From the NCBI GenBank assembly GCA_964412105.1, contig CAYPNM010000007.1:42999-106998 (forward strand): a stretch of 64,000 bases of DNA. The letters run 5' to 3'. Made by a program: the position numbers and the translations under genes. Origin of the DNA: JAKAGZ01 sp964412105 (GTDB lineage: Bacteria; Bacteroidota; Ignavibacteria; Ignavibacteriales; Ignavibacteriaceae). The notes below the pieces were generated by a model that was not told where the DNA came from, made no database searches, and saw nothing but the letters and a program-made list of their open reading frames with translations. Of this stretch, positions 1 through 10,147 are shown one piece after another. Position 1 is the stretch's first letter, and each line of letters starts with the position of its first letter.

Positions 1-7
1 ATCCGAT

Positions 8-3000
8 ATGTTTTATGTTGATGATTATACCGGTATAACAATTAACCATAACTCAACTATTGAAGTAAAATTTAATTTTGATCAAAGTAAACTTATTTTC
101 AATCCCATGCCAGATGCTGAAGGCTTATTTCTGGTTGGGTTCTCTTTTTATAAAAACCATTATGTTATACCAGTCAGGGTAATTCAGCAACAAATGATTG
201 AATTTAAATTTAAGCCTGAGAAAAAATATAATAAGGTTTTTCTATTTGGAAGTTTTAATAGCTGGAATAGATCTGACCTTCAAATGAAAGAAAGCAACGG
301 AGAGTATGAAATAACAATCCCTCTTGAACCGGGCAGATATCAGTACAAATTTTTTGCTGATGGAGCTGAACTGGTTGATCCTGAGAATCCTGATAAAATT
401 CCTAATGGGATGGGTGATTATAATTCAGTTTTAACGATAAATCCAAAACATAAATCGCAGCCATTTTTACATATTCTAGGAAGTGAATTTTCGAAGGATG
501 AAAATGAGTTTTCTTTTGTCTACGAAAATCACGAGACAAATAAAAAAATATCAGAGCAGAATTTAATTGCACTAATAAATAACAATTCTATAACTTTGAA
601 GCATATTAAAATCTCCGGCGATACTATAAAAATTTCTTTGCCTTCATCAGAACTTGAAGGGGAAAATACTTTACGATTTGCTATCACACAGGATGGTCAA
701 TCAACTAATATTCAAAATTTAATATTATTTAACGGCAAACCTGCAGGCAGCAATAATAAAAATTTTACCTGGCACGATGCGATAATTTACTCAGCTTTAA
801 TTGATAGATTCAACGATGGGGATAAATCTATTGACAAACCTATAAAACAGGATTCATTATTTGATAAAGCAAATTATATGGGAGGCGACTTCCAGGGAAT
901 AATAAACAAATTTAATGAGGGTTACTTTGACTCACTGGGAATCACTACTCTTTGGATTTCACCCGTTTATGATAATACAAATCATGCTTTTAGAGAATAC
1001 CCCAAACCTCACAGGTGGTTTTCTGGCTATCATGGCTACTGGCCGATAAAACCAAGATCTGTTGAAGAGGAATTTGGTACAATGGCAAAATTGAAAGAAT
1101 TAATTGGAACTGCACACAAGCACAATGTCAAAATATTACTGGATATAGTGGCACATCACGTTCATATTGAACATCCGTATTATAAGAACCATCGCGATTG
1201 GTTCGGCCATCTCAAACTTCCTGACGGCAGGTTAAATTTAAGGATGTGGGATGAATACCGCTTGACAACATGGTTTGAACCGTTTATGCCGACTTTTGAT
1301 TTTATTGATTCTAAAGCTGCTGTAAATGCTGTTACTGACGATTGCATCTGGTGGCTGAGTCATACTGGTGCAGATGGTTTCCGGCAGGACGCTGTAAAGC
1401 ATATTCCTAATAATTTCTGGAGAGCGCTAAATAGAAAACTGGAAAAGGAAGTGGAAATTCCTGAACATAAGGTTGTTTTTCAAATGGGGGAAACTTTTGG
1501 AAGTTACGATCTCGTGAAGTCATATGTTAATAATGGGCAACTCCCTGCTCAGTTTAACTTCAATTTATATGATGTTGCTATTCCTACATTTTTAACTCAG
1601 AACGCTTCTTTCAGTCAACTTGATAAAGAAATTAAAAAGGGATTACAGATTTTTGGCTATAATAATCTTATGGGAAATATTATGGATAGCCAGGACAAAG
1701 ATCGTTTTATGGCTTATGCTGATAGTGACCTGGCTATTAACGATCCTAATTCAATTGAGATTGGCTGGAATAATCCTCCAAAGGTCGATCATAAAAGCAG
1801 TTATGACAAAGAAAGATTATACCTTACGTATCTCTTGACAATACCTGGAATCCCTTCGATATACTATGGTGACGAGATTGGAATGACTGGTGCAGCCGAT
1901 CCTGATAACAGAAGGGTGATGCGATTCGGAAATCAATTAACCGATAATGAAAAGGATAATCTTGTTAAGGTAAGCAAATTAATTCATCTTAGAAAAAACC
2001 ACCCCGCTCTCAGGTACGGTGATTATTATTCTTTAATTGCCGACACCAACGTATTTGCCTATATAAGATCCGATATGAATGAAAGAGTTTTAGTCCTACT
2101 TAATAAAAATCCTGAACANNNNNNNNNNNNNNNNNNNNNNNNNNNNNNNNNNNNNNNNNNNNNNNNNNNNNNNNNNNNNNNNNNNNNNNNNNNNNNNNNN
2201 NNNNNNNNNNNNNNNNNNTCAAAAAAAGAAATACCGCGTGTACCCGAATGGACAAAAACAGCCGTTTGGTATCAAATTTTTCCTGAAAGATTCGCCAATG
2301 GAGATAAATCTAACGATCCGACTCCGCATGATATGGAGGGTGCATGGCCGTACTTTGTGCCCAACGGCTGGCGAATTTCCCCATGGACTTCCGACTGGTT
2401 TAAGTTGCAGCCTTGGGAAAAGGCAGATGGTCACGATTTCTACTGGAACAATTCAGTAAGAAGATACGGAGGTGATCTGCAGGGAGTTATAGATCATCTT
2501 AATTATCTTAAGGAACTTGGCATAACCGCAATATATTTCAACCCTCTGTTCGAATCACCTTCACATCATAAATATGATGCCAGTATGTTTCGTCATATTG
2601 ATAACAACTTCGGTCCTGATCCAAAGGAAGATGAACAAATCTGGGCTTCCGAAAATCCCGGCGATTTTAAAACCTGGAAATGGACTTCAGCGGATAGTCT
2701 ATTTTTAAAGTTAATTAAGAAGTGCCATAAAATGGGAATGAAAGTTATAATCGATGGAGTATTCAATCATGTTGGAACAACTTTCTGGGCATTTAAAGAT
2801 GTTGAAAAAAATCAGGAAGCCTCACTATATAAAGATTGGTTTAGGATTGTATCTTGGGATGATCCTAAAACTCCTCAAAATGAATTTCAATATATTGGAT
2901 GGAATGGAGTAAAAGATCTTCCTGAAATAAGAAAGGACTCTTTATATGGTCTGGCCAAAGGATTTGGCGAGCATGTGCATAGCATAGTTAAACGATGGAT

Positions 3001-4000
3001 GGACCCAAATCGCGATGGGGATCCATCAGATGGAATAGATGGGTGGAGACTTGATGTTGCTGAGAAGGTACCAATAAAATTCTGGAAACTTTTTAGAGAA
3101 TGGGTAAAAGATATTAACCCTAATGCTTATATAACAGGAGAAATCTGGTGGGAAAATTGGCAGAATAATCAAATGTTCAATGCCTCTCCCTGGCTCCAGG
3201 GTGACGCTTTCGATGGCGTGATGAACTATAGATTCGCTCGGGCAGTTAAAAAATTTATTGCGGATCAAAAAGAACAAATTCCACCAGAAGCTTTTGCAGA
3301 CAGTCTTCAGGTACTTGAGGAAGCTTATAACAAAGATAATCTCTATGCATTGCAAAATTTACTTGATAGTCACGATGTAGACAGAATTGCATCACAGATA
3401 GTTAATCCTGATAGGTGGTATGATCACCAGGCAAGCGCAAAAGACAATAAAAACTATGATGAAAGAAAGCCTAATAAAATTGAAATACTGAAACAGAAGC
3501 TCGCAGTTGCCATCCAAATGACAATGCCGGGAGCTCCAATGGTTTATTATGGAGATGAAACAGGAATGTGGGGCGGTGATGATCCTGACTGTCGTAAACC
3601 AATGGTTTGGAAAGGATTAAAATACGATACAGAATCTGTTGATCCACTGGGAAGACCAAGACCAGCAGATCCTTTGAAATTTAATCAGGATCTTTTTAAC
3701 TGGTATAAGAAATTAATTCACTTAAGAAATAATAATATAGCTCTTTCACTGGGAGATTTAAAATTCTTCTTGTTAGATAATAAAAATGATATTCTTGGTT
3801 ACAGCAGAACCCTTGAAGGAAAAACTTTCTATACTGTAATTAATAATAAAAATAAGGATACTGAATTGCATTTGGATTTAAGTAAATATTCAACCCAGGA
3901 CAAAGAATTAACAGATTTGCTCACATATAAAAAAGTTAGTGGTGCTGATAATAGATATACCCTGAAGCTACAAAGATATGGAGTAGTTATCCTTCAATAA
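8..4000 (+). CDS. Double GH13 alpha-amylase-family protein, interrupted by assembly gap (5' partial)
   Basis: Two complete GH13 catalytic halves lie in one open frame. Residues 75-145 look like a glycogen/starch-binding beta-sandwich (VFLFGSFNSW). The first barrel runs from about 255 to 700 with nucleophile D461 (GFRQDAVK), acid/base E495 (MGETFG) and D563 (SQDKDR, where NHD is usual). The second starts right after the gap (AVWYQIFPERFANGD) with D1016 (GWRLDV), E1045 (TGEIWW) and D1123 (DSHDVD), and resembles neopullulanase/cyclomaltodextrinase. The 100 Ns at 2119-2218 cut the C-terminal beta-domain of the first half, so the shared frame may be chance and there could be two genes. The ATG at position 8 has no signal peptide behind it and the frame is open to base 2, so the true start is probably left of the window. 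The role is cleavage of alpha-glucans or maltodextrins, matching the neighbouring Sus genes. Confidence 0.8.
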   Translation: MFYVDDYTGITINHNSTIEVKFNFDQSKLIFNPMPDAEGLFLVGFSFYKNHYVIPVRVIQQQMIEFKFKPEKKYNKVFLFGSFNSWNRSDLQMKESNGEYEITIPLEPGRYQYKFFADGAELVDPENPDKIPNGMGDYNSVLTINPKHKSQPFLHILGSEFSKDENEFSFVYENHETNKKISEQNLIALINNNSITLKHIKISGDTIKISLPSSELEGENTLRFAITQDGQSTNIQNLILFNGKPAGSNNKNFTWHDAIIYSALIDRFNDGDKSIDKPIKQDSLFDKANYMGGDFQGIINKFNEGYFDSLGITTLWISPVYDNTNHAFREYPKPHRWFSGYHGYWPIKPRSVEEEFGTMAKLKELIGTAHKHNVKILLDIVAHHVHIEHPYYKNHRDWFGHLKLPDGRLNLRMWDEYRLTTWFEPFMPTFDFIDSKAAVNAVTDDCIWWLSHTGADGFRQDAVKHIPNNFWRALNRKLEKEVEIPEHKVVFQMGETFGSYDLVKSYVNNGQLPAQFNFNLYDVAIPTFLTQNASFSQLDKEIKKGLQIFGYNNLMGNIMDSQDKDRFMAYADSDLAINDPNSIEIGWNNPPKVDHKSSYDKERLYLTYLLTIPGIPSIYYGDEIGMTGAADPDNRRVMRFGNQLTDNEKDNLVKVSKLIHLRKNHPALRYGDYYSLIADTNVFAYIRSDMNERVLVLLNKNPEXXXXXXXXXXXXXXXXXXXXXXXXXXXXXXXXXXSKKEIPRVPEWTKTAVWYQIFPERFANGDKSNDPTPHDMEGAWPYFVPNGWRISPWTSDWFKLQPWEKADGHDFYWNNSVRRYGGDLQGVIDHLNYLKELGITAIYFNPLFESPSHHKYDASMFRHIDNNFGPDPKEDEQIWASENPGDFKTWKWTSADSLFLKLIKKCHKMGMKVIIDGVFNHVGTTFWAFKDVEKNQEASLYKDWFRIVSWDDPKTPQNEFQYIGWNGVKDLPEIRKDSLYGLAKGFGEHVHSIVKRWMDPNRDGDPSDGIDGWRLDVAEKVPIKFWKLFREWVKDINPNAYITGEIWWENWQNNQMFNASPWLQGDAFDGVMNYRFARAVKKFIADQKEQIPPEAFADSLQVLEEAYNKDNLYALQNLLDSHDVDRIASQIVNPDRWYDHQASAKDNKNYDERKPNKIEILKQKLAVAIQMTMPGAPMVYYGDETGMWGGDDPDCRKPMVWKGLKYDTESVDPLGRPRPADPLKFNQDLFNWYKKLIHLRNNNIALSLGDLKFFLLDNKNDILGYSRTLEGKTFYTVINNKNKDTELHLDLSKYSTQDKELTDLLTYKKVSGADNRYTLKLQRYGVVILQ
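2119..2218. other. Assembly gap 1 (100 Ns)
   Basis: Exactly 100 Ns, the usual placeholder for unknown length. No sequence is shared between its two flanks. It falls between two GH13 modules, so the true content could be a short linker or a gene end plus a gene start. Confidence 0.95.
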
Positions 4001-4014
4001 TAAGATATTTAATG

Positions 4015-4039
4015 GAGACTCTTCTTCAGGGTGAGTCTC
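4015..4039 (+). terminator. Hairpin after the double GH13 gene
   Basis: A perfect 7-bp stem (GAGACTC / GAGTCTC) with an 11-base loop begins 14 bases after the stop codon. No T-run follows, so it is at best a weak intrinsic terminator or an mRNA-end stabiliser. Confidence 0.35.
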
Positions 4040-4195
4040 AATTAAACATAAATCAAATTTTAGAATATATGAGAAATGTCAGCGTTAAGCCCGATTCAAT
4101 TAATATTAATTCATATCTATAGATAAAACTTTAACTCTCAACCAACGTTTATATATTTAAGCTATATCCTATTCTAACTGTTCTTACTAAAGCAA

Positions 4196-4224
4196 AAAAG
4201 GCTGTCCTTTTGAGACAGCCTTTT
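4196..4224 (-). terminator. Intrinsic terminator of the susCDE operon
   Basis: A perfect 11-bp stem (AAAAGGCTGTC / GACAGCCTTTT) with a 7-base loop, 18 bases past the SusE stop. On the minus strand a run of T follows the stem. The A/T-flanked symmetry could also stop transcription coming from the left. Confidence 0.8.
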
Positions 4225-4242
4225 CATTGAATAGAATTTAAC

Positions 4243-5298
4243 TTAGTTCTGTGTGATCGTATATGTTTTTGCTACAAAATCAGCCCTGATAGTATAGTTT
4301 CCTGCGGCTGCTATTTGTATATTGTCTCCACCCGCATCTAGAGTTCCGTCTGCACCGGTATCACCATAATTAAGTGCCCAGTCATTGTTAGCCCTGAATT
4401 TAAACCCACCTGCTGTAAAATCACCGGTTATTTCCCACATCTTGCGCTGACCATCATAGAACATCGGCATACTGGTACTCCAACCATTAAAATCACCAAT
4501 AATTCCCCAATCATCTGTTTTTGTTAAGGAAATTGTTAATGCATTTACATCCACATCAATTACATAACATGCTGGATTAACCGTAAAATTACCTCCGGAT
4601 GCATCAAGAGTGCCGGTATAATTATTACCAGATTGTACTAGTGTCCCTCCCCAGCTATTATCCCAATTTGGTGCAGGAGCAATTTTGAAGTCACTTGGAC
4701 TTGTGGCATTAGTAGTGTCAATTATACGTATAATACCGCTGTATTGAGAATCAAAGCCGTAGGAGAACAACCTTCCATTTACGGCTCCAGGTGACCAACC
4801 CTGATATGCACCCGGCACATATATCATCGGATAGTTTATTATAACACTGTAGGGAGCTACAATTGTTGAACTGGCACTGGAAAAAACTGTATCTACGTTT
4901 TGGCTAACTGATGCTGCAACTCTATAGTAAACTTTAACATTTGTCCCTGCAGCATAATTCCAGGTTAATAATATGGCATTTATATCGCCCACCTTTGCTG
5001 TGCCTGTTAATTTCTGATCAATAGTAATTATGGTTTTTACATTATTAGTAAAACTACTATCAGGTGTTATCTGGACATTATAAGTAGTGGACGATTGAAA
5101 ACCAAAATTTGCTGCGCTCCAGGAAAATGTTATTAAACTATCAGCATAATTTATATTAAATTGACCTGTATACGTTAAATTTACCTGTTCCGGACTAGTA
5201 GGACTTGAACTAACCACCGGCTGAACTATGTCAGTTTTGCATGAGGCAAACAGAAGCCCCAGTATTGCTAAGAACAATGTTACTTTTATTTTTTTCAT
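4243..5298 (-). CDS. susE: SusE/SusF-like outer-membrane starch-binding lipoprotein
   Basis: 351 residues with a lipoprotein signal peptide ending in the lipobox LFASC (Cys20), so the mature protein is lipid-anchored, presumably on the outer face of the outer membrane. Residues 35-145 form the SusE-type Ig-like domain. Two tandem starch-binding-like beta-sandwich modules follow (about 160-255 and 260-351), each with an aromatic-rich W-G/N-G-W pattern (YQGWSPG, DFNGWSTSMP) seen in CBMs of SusE/SusF proteins. It is the last gene of the SusC-SusD-SusE operon, 28 bases after SusD, and is followed by a strong terminator. By family knowledge it binds malto-oligosaccharides for the SusCD pore. It has two CBMs, as SusE does, rather than the three of SusF. 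Confidence 0.85.
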   Translation of the reverse strand: MKKIKVTLFLAILGLLFASCKTDIVQPVVSSSPTSPEQVNLTYTGQFNINYADSLITFSWSAANFGFQSSTTYNVQITPDSSFTNNVKTIITIDQKLTGTAKVGDINAILLTWNYAAGTNVKVYYRVAASVSQNVDTVFSSASSTIVAPYSVIINYPMIYVPGAYQGWSPGAVNGRLFSYGFDSQYSGIIRIIDTTNATSPSDFKIAPAPNWDNSWGGTLVQSGNNYTGTLDASGGNFTVNPACYVIDVDVNALTISLTKTDDWGIIGDFNGWSTSMPMFYDGQRKMWEITGDFTAGGFKFRANNDWALNYGDTGADGTLDAGGDNIQIAAAGNYTIRADFVAKTYTITQN

Positions 5299-5326
5299 TT
5301 TTACCTTCCTTAAATTCTTTTCATTT

Positions 5327-6961
5327 TTAATAACCTGGATTCTGAATCAAATTCGGATTAGCAGCTACATCTTGTGATGGAATTGGAAACAAATCTCTAT
5401 ATGCTGGAACCTGGGTTCCTTGATATGTATTCCCTTTCCATTGCCAAACATATGTACCGTTTGTAAACTGTCCAAAACGAATTAAATCTGTTCTTCTGTG
5501 TCCTTCCCAATATAATTCACGCCCGCGTTCATCCAGGATGAAAGGTAGCGTTACATCAGAAGAGGTAATATCTCCCGATGTATTACCATAAGCACGTTCT
5601 CTTAAGGCATTGATATAACCAACTGCTGTTGCCATATCACCGCCGGCACCGCCTCTCAGAACCGCTTCCGCGTACATTAAGTATGCATCGCCTAAACGGA
5701 ACATCGGAAAATTAGTAGTCGCAAAACTGGCGTTTGCATCAGGCGCAGGTCCACCGCTGGCTGTAAGGTTGGACCACTTGGTTACGCCGATTCCATCAGT
5801 GAAGGTACCTATATCCGCTGAAGTCGCAATATCCCATACCCAGCCGTTGTTGGCGTCAAAGAAAAACATGGCTCTGTGATCAGCACCTTGATACTGAGGA
5901 TTGGAAGCAAAACTGCTTTCCGTAATGCCCCACTTAGCAACAAAATCGCTGATTGTTCTCATACCGCCCCAGCTTCCTAACCCGCGCAAGGGCATGGTAC
6001 TGCTGCCTTCCGAGCCGCTTACTAAAAATGTAGTTCCTCCCCATGTCTGTGTTTTCGTTCCGTCAAAAGCTACCTGAAAAACAACCTCAGGGCTGTTAGC
6101 ATTATCGGCCGAGAATAAATGCGCATAATTGGGATCTAATGTATATCCTGCATTTATAACTTTGTTAAGATAAGTAAGAGCATCTGTGTATCTTGCAGTC
6201 CCGGTATAAACTTCTGCATTCATATATAATTTTGCAAGCAAAAACCAGTCTGCTCCCTGATCAGCCCGTGCGTATTCATTTTGTCGGGCTGGAACAAGAT
6301 CGGGTTCAATTGCCTTACATTCACTTTCAATATAGTTAAATAGATCGGTACGTGTAATCCTTTTCGGGAAGAAAGCGCCGGGCATATCATTTTCTGTAAT
6401 AAATGGAACATTACCAAACAAATCTATTGCATGCCAATATGCCAAAGCACGTATGAAACGGGCTTCCGCTTTATAGTGCGTAAGGTCCGTAGCAAAGGCA
6501 CCTGTAGCTGAGCCCATTGCCTTATCAGCTTGGCGAACAAATTCGTTGGCTAAAGCTATTGTAAAGTATATTCTGGAGTAGATTGCCATTAGAAAAACAT
6601 CATTAGGAGCCCAGGTTTGCCAATGGAAGTTTTTTATTGTGGCGTCGTTCCATGATATAATTGCTTCATCGGTTGACAGTTCCTGTACATCCCAATACGT
6701 ACGGATGTAACTGCTAAATCCCTCATCAATACCTTGAAGATCAGCATCTCCGCCACCACTTCCTGCCTGCCCGGTAAGTGAAAAACCGGCATATACCTTT
6801 GCAAGCGCTTCCTTATAAGCTAGTTCATTTTTGAATATATTAGTTGCCGTTTGGGTATTGGGATCTATGGGGTTTACATTCAAATCTTTAGTGCACGAAG
6901 TAAAAAAGAATGCAACCATTATTAAAATCATACTTAAAAACTTATTTTTTTTCATTTTCAT
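5327..6961 (-). CDS. susD: SusD/RagB-family nutrient-binding lipoprotein
   Basis: 544 residues with a lipoprotein signal (hydrophobic MILIMVAFFF then FTSC, Cys at about 23). The family hallmarks are visible: an N-terminal helix-rich TPR-like scaffold, the motif AEARFIRALAYWHAIDLFGNVPFIT (shown here by its position near residues 165-190), and the C-terminal stretch with RLGDAYLMYAEA and LDERGRELYWEGHRRTDLIRFG. It sits on the cell surface as the lid of the SusC porin and captures glycans. The start may be the ATG at 6961 or the one six bases downstream at 6955. The AGAAGG ribosome site is 3 bases from the first and about 9 from the second, so the second is slightly better placed. Next to SusC (15-base gap) and SusE. 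Confidence 0.93.
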   Translation of the reverse strand: MKMKKNKFLSMILIMVAFFFTSCTKDLNVNPIDPNTQTATNIFKNELAYKEALAKVYAGFSLTGQAGSGGGDADLQGIDEGFSSYIRTYWDVQELSTDEAIISWNDATIKNFHWQTWAPNDVFLMAIYSRIYFTIALANEFVRQADKAMGSATGAFATDLTHYKAEARFIRALAYWHAIDLFGNVPFITENDMPGAFFPKRITRTDLFNYIESECKAIEPDLVPARQNEYARADQGADWFLLAKLYMNAEVYTGTARYTDALTYLNKVINAGYTLDPNYAHLFSADNANSPEVVFQVAFDGTKTQTWGGTTFLVSGSEGSSTMPLRGLGSWGGMRTISDFVAKWGITESSFASNPQYQGADHRAMFFFDANNGWVWDIATSADIGTFTDGIGVTKWSNLTASGGPAPDANASFATTNFPMFRLGDAYLMYAEAVLRGGAGGDMATAVGYINALRERAYGNTSGDITSSDVTLPFILDERGRELYWEGHRRTDLIRFGQFTNGTYVWQWKGNTYQGTQVPAYRDLFPIPSQDVAANPNLIQNPGY

Positions 6962-6976
6962 ATTCCTTCTTAAATA

Positions 6977-9900
6977 TTAATAATTAAGACTAAGCGACAT
7001 CATAAAGGTGCGCGGTCTAGGATATATGTTGTTATCAACTCCGCTTGGGACTTCAGGGTCTAAACCGGTATAATTTGTAATTGTGAATACGTTCTGAACT
7101 GAAAACCCAATTCGGCCACTTACATTATAATCTAATAATGATGTGAAATTATAACCTAAGCTGATATAATCCAACTTGAAGAAGGATGCATTTTCTAGAT
7201 AAATACTGGACCAATACTGTGCATTAGCAAAGTTAGTCTTATTAACATCCGTTAATATATTTCTCGTAAAACCGCTTTGGTCATAAGCCTGTGCGTAAAA
7301 TGCTTGTGATGCATTGTTATTATAAACATAATTATCAATACTCAGTCGGCCGGAGAAACTTAAATCAAAATTTTTATAATTGATTCTTGAAGAAATGCCT
7401 AATAGATATTTCGGATTAGCAGAATACATTGCATATTTATTTAGGTCATTAGCTGCTACAACTCCGCCTTGTCCGGTTTTATCAACATATAATCCTTCGA
7501 TAGGTTTACCGTCAGGGCCATATACTTGTTGAAAGAGGAAGAATGTATTTGCAGCGTACCCAACCAGGTATTTTTGCACATAATTTCCAACACCGCCGGC
7601 AATAAGCCCTGTATTAACGCCGGGATAATTTGGATCGTCTGATAAGGTTAATTTTGTAATTTCATTTTTATTATATGTAAAGTTTGCACCAAATTCCCAG
7701 GAAAAATCTTGTTCCAATATTGGAGTAACATTTATACTAAGTTCCATACCTTTGTTATCCATTGATCCTACATTTGTAAGAAGGTAATTAGAAAAGTTAG
7801 AGCCAACTGGAATAGGTATTGTATTTAACAAATTATCGGAAGTATTCTTGTAAATATCAATTGAACCGGATACTCTGTTTTTTAGTAATGTAAAATCCAA
7901 ACCAATGTTTCTGGAAGTTAATGTTTCCCATTGCAAATTAGCATCATATGCGTTGGGGCGCAGTGTTGGATAATAGGTATTTCCCAGAGGATAATAAGCA
8001 CCCTGTTGACTAAGCGTATAAGTTGGAATATAAGGATAGTAATTATTACCTACATCCTGTTGTCCTGCTTTTCCCCAGCTTAATCTAAGCTTAAGTTCAT
8101 TAAGGAAATCTGATTTACCGATGAAGGACTCCTCGGTCAATTTCCAGGCTAATGCTACTGCCGGGAATTGTCCCCAACGGTTGTCCGGATTAAATCTTGA
8201 AGAGCCGTCATCTCTATACGTAAAAGTTAATATATACTTATCGAACGCTATATAATTTAATCTGCCGTAGAATGAAATTAAGTAATATTCATTTAAATAT
8301 GGAACATATGTACCGGTTTTATCGAGTGGATTCCATGCACGGGTTGCATTAAAGCCTTCATTATAAAAGTGCTGCCAGGAATATCCACCGGTAAGATCAA
8401 TATTATTAAATCCAAATTCCTTCTTGTAATTCATATAATATTCTAACAACTTATTCTTTTTTGTTTGACCATAGGTTTGCCTTTGTAAATTTACCTGCCT
8501 TTGCTGCCAGGCAGCATTTGAATCGGCAAAATTAATTCCATCTGTTGTATAATAATTGTAGCCTAAATTTAAATTCGCTTTCAAGCCAGGTATATAAGGA
8601 ATTTTATATTCAAATGTACCACCCATAAAAAAAGCTTTTGCATCGGATGAATTTTGATTTTGTTCTATAAGCGCAACCGGATTTGCCGTAGCTATAAAGT
8701 TCGGCGCAAAAGTTGAAGATGATGGATCGGACCAATATGTATATCCTCCATACCTTGAATTACCGCTCATGATAGGTTGGGTTGGATCATATTGAACAGC
8801 TGCACCGACCGCCCCTGAATTTGAAAAGTTATTGTGGATCCACGAGGCAGAACCATTAACACTCACATTCAAATCGCCGTTTAAGAAAGTTGGTGTAGCA
8901 TTTAGTGTAATATTCTTCCTGTCTATGTAATTACGTTTCAAAATTCCGTCTTGTAATAAATAATCTAATGATAGACGGTAGGGAACCATCGCTATCTGGT
9001 GAGTGATACTTATATTATGCTCGGTTTGTGGAGCCACTCGAAAAATTTCCTTTTGCCAATCTGTATTAGCAGTACCTAGCTTTGTCAAAGCAGTTGCATC
9101 AAGACCATAGTTTGCAACTCTATCATTAATTAATGCTGAATAATCATTAGCGGTGAAGACGCTCATATAATTAATAGCAGAAGCTAAAGAGAAACTGCCG
9201 TTATAGCTTATTCTCAATGGTGTTCCGCCGGGTACAAATTTAGCCTGTTTGGTTTTAATAAGAATAACACCATTAGATGCTCTTAAACCATAGATGGCTG
9301 TTGCCGAAGCATCTTTCAAAATTGTAATTGAGGCAATATCATTGGGATTAAGTGTTGTAAGCGCGTTGGCCATACCGGAAATTCCGCCGCTTTCCAGAGG
9401 AAAACCATCTACAACTATTAAAGGATCATTACTGGCTGTTAGGGATGCACCGCCTCTGATGCGTATTTGTGTTGCGGCACCGGCTTCACCGCTGGTCGTG
9501 TTTACAACAACTCCGGGCGCCTTTCCGATAAGTAATTCCTGAGGTGATGTAATTGCTCCTTTATCAAAATCCTTTGCTGAAACTGATGTAATTGAGCCGG
9601 TAGCGTCTGTTTTTTTAACTTGGCCGTACCCAATTCCTACTACTTGCACCTCTTTAAGTTCTTCCGTTGTAGGTTGTAACACAATGTCGTAATATTTTTG
9701 TTCTGATATTACTATCTCCTGTTTTACATAACCTATATATGATACTACTACGGTTGAACCCATATTTACATTTAATTTGAATTCCCCGTTAGCATCTGTA
9801 GACACCCCGTTTGTAGTCCCTTTTTCTAAAACATTAGCATAAGCTAATGGGGTACCATCTATTGCGCTTGTTACCTTTCCGCTGATTTCCAATTGCTGTG

Positions 9901-10090
9901 CGAAAAGATTTGTTCCACCCTGAAGTATCAGAAACGCAAAAACAACTACTAATTTATTAAATATTTTGTAACTGTTTTGCATTTTGGATCTTCCGGATAA
10001 TATATGATCTCCGCTGGGTATTAAACTTAAATGGCGCATTTTACTGCTGAATAAACTTGCCAATAAGTTTACTGCTTTTGATTTTATCAT
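6977..10090 (-). CDS. susC: SusC/RagA-family TonB-linked outer-membrane porin
   Basis: About 1,037 residues. In order: long N-terminal leader with hydrophobic core (KLVVVFAFLILQGGTNLFAQ), a carboxypeptidase-regulatory-like domain (ISGKVTSAIDGTPLAYANV), the TonB-dependent plug (QELLIGKAPGVVV, RIRGGASL, DPLIVVDGFPL, DASATAIYGLRASNGVILI), and a long beta-barrel ending in an aromatic residue (SLSLNY). It imports malto-oligosaccharides captured by SusD using TonB energy. An ATG at 10102 is also open, but the Shine-Dalgarno GAGGG lies inside that extension just ahead of the ATG at 10090, so 10090 is chosen. A third ATG at 9982, preceded by GGAAG, would give a more standard 30-residue signal peptide and cannot be excluded. 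First gene of susCDE. Confidence 0.95.
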   Translation of the reverse strand: MIKSKAVNLLASLFSSKMRHLSLIPSGDHILSGRSKMQNSYKIFNKLVVVFAFLILQGGTNLFAQQLEISGKVTSAIDGTPLAYANVLEKGTTNGVSTDANGEFKLNVNMGSTVVVSYIGYVKQEIVISEQKYYDIVLQPTTEELKEVQVVGIGYGQVKKTDATGSITSVSAKDFDKGAITSPQELLIGKAPGVVVNTTSGEAGAATQIRIRGGASLTASNDPLIVVDGFPLESGGISGMANALTTLNPNDIASITILKDASATAIYGLRASNGVILIKTKQAKFVPGGTPLRISYNGSFSLASAINYMSVFTANDYSALINDRVANYGLDATALTKLGTANTDWQKEIFRVAPQTEHNISITHQIAMVPYRLSLDYLLQDGILKRNYIDRKNITLNATPTFLNGDLNVSVNGSASWIHNNFSNSGAVGAAVQYDPTQPIMSGNSRYGGYTYWSDPSSSTFAPNFIATANPVALIEQNQNSSDAKAFFMGGTFEYKIPYIPGLKANLNLGYNYYTTDGINFADSNAAWQQRQVNLQRQTYGQTKKNKLLEYYMNYKKEFGFNNIDLTGGYSWQHFYNEGFNATRAWNPLDKTGTYVPYLNEYYLISFYGRLNYIAFDKYILTFTYRDDGSSRFNPDNRWGQFPAVALAWKLTEESFIGKSDFLNELKLRLSWGKAGQQDVGNNYYPYIPTYTLSQQGAYYPLGNTYYPTLRPNAYDANLQWETLTSRNIGLDFTLLKNRVSGSIDIYKNTSDNLLNTIPIPVGSNFSNYLLTNVGSMDNKGMELSINVTPILEQDFSWEFGANFTYNKNEITKLTLSDDPNYPGVNTGLIAGGVGNYVQKYLVGYAANTFFLFQQVYGPDGKPIEGLYVDKTGQGGVVAANDLNKYAMYSANPKYLLGISSRINYKNFDLSFSGRLSIDNYVYNNNASQAFYAQAYDQSGFTRNILTDVNKTNFANAQYWSSIYLENASFFKLDYISLGYNFTSLLDYNVSGRIGFSVQNVFTITNYTGLDPEVPSGVDNNIYPRPRTFMMSLSLNY

Positions 10091-10147
10091 ATTTTCCCTC
10101 ATTTATTTTATTTTATGAAATTATTTAGCTGAAATAAATAACTTTTT

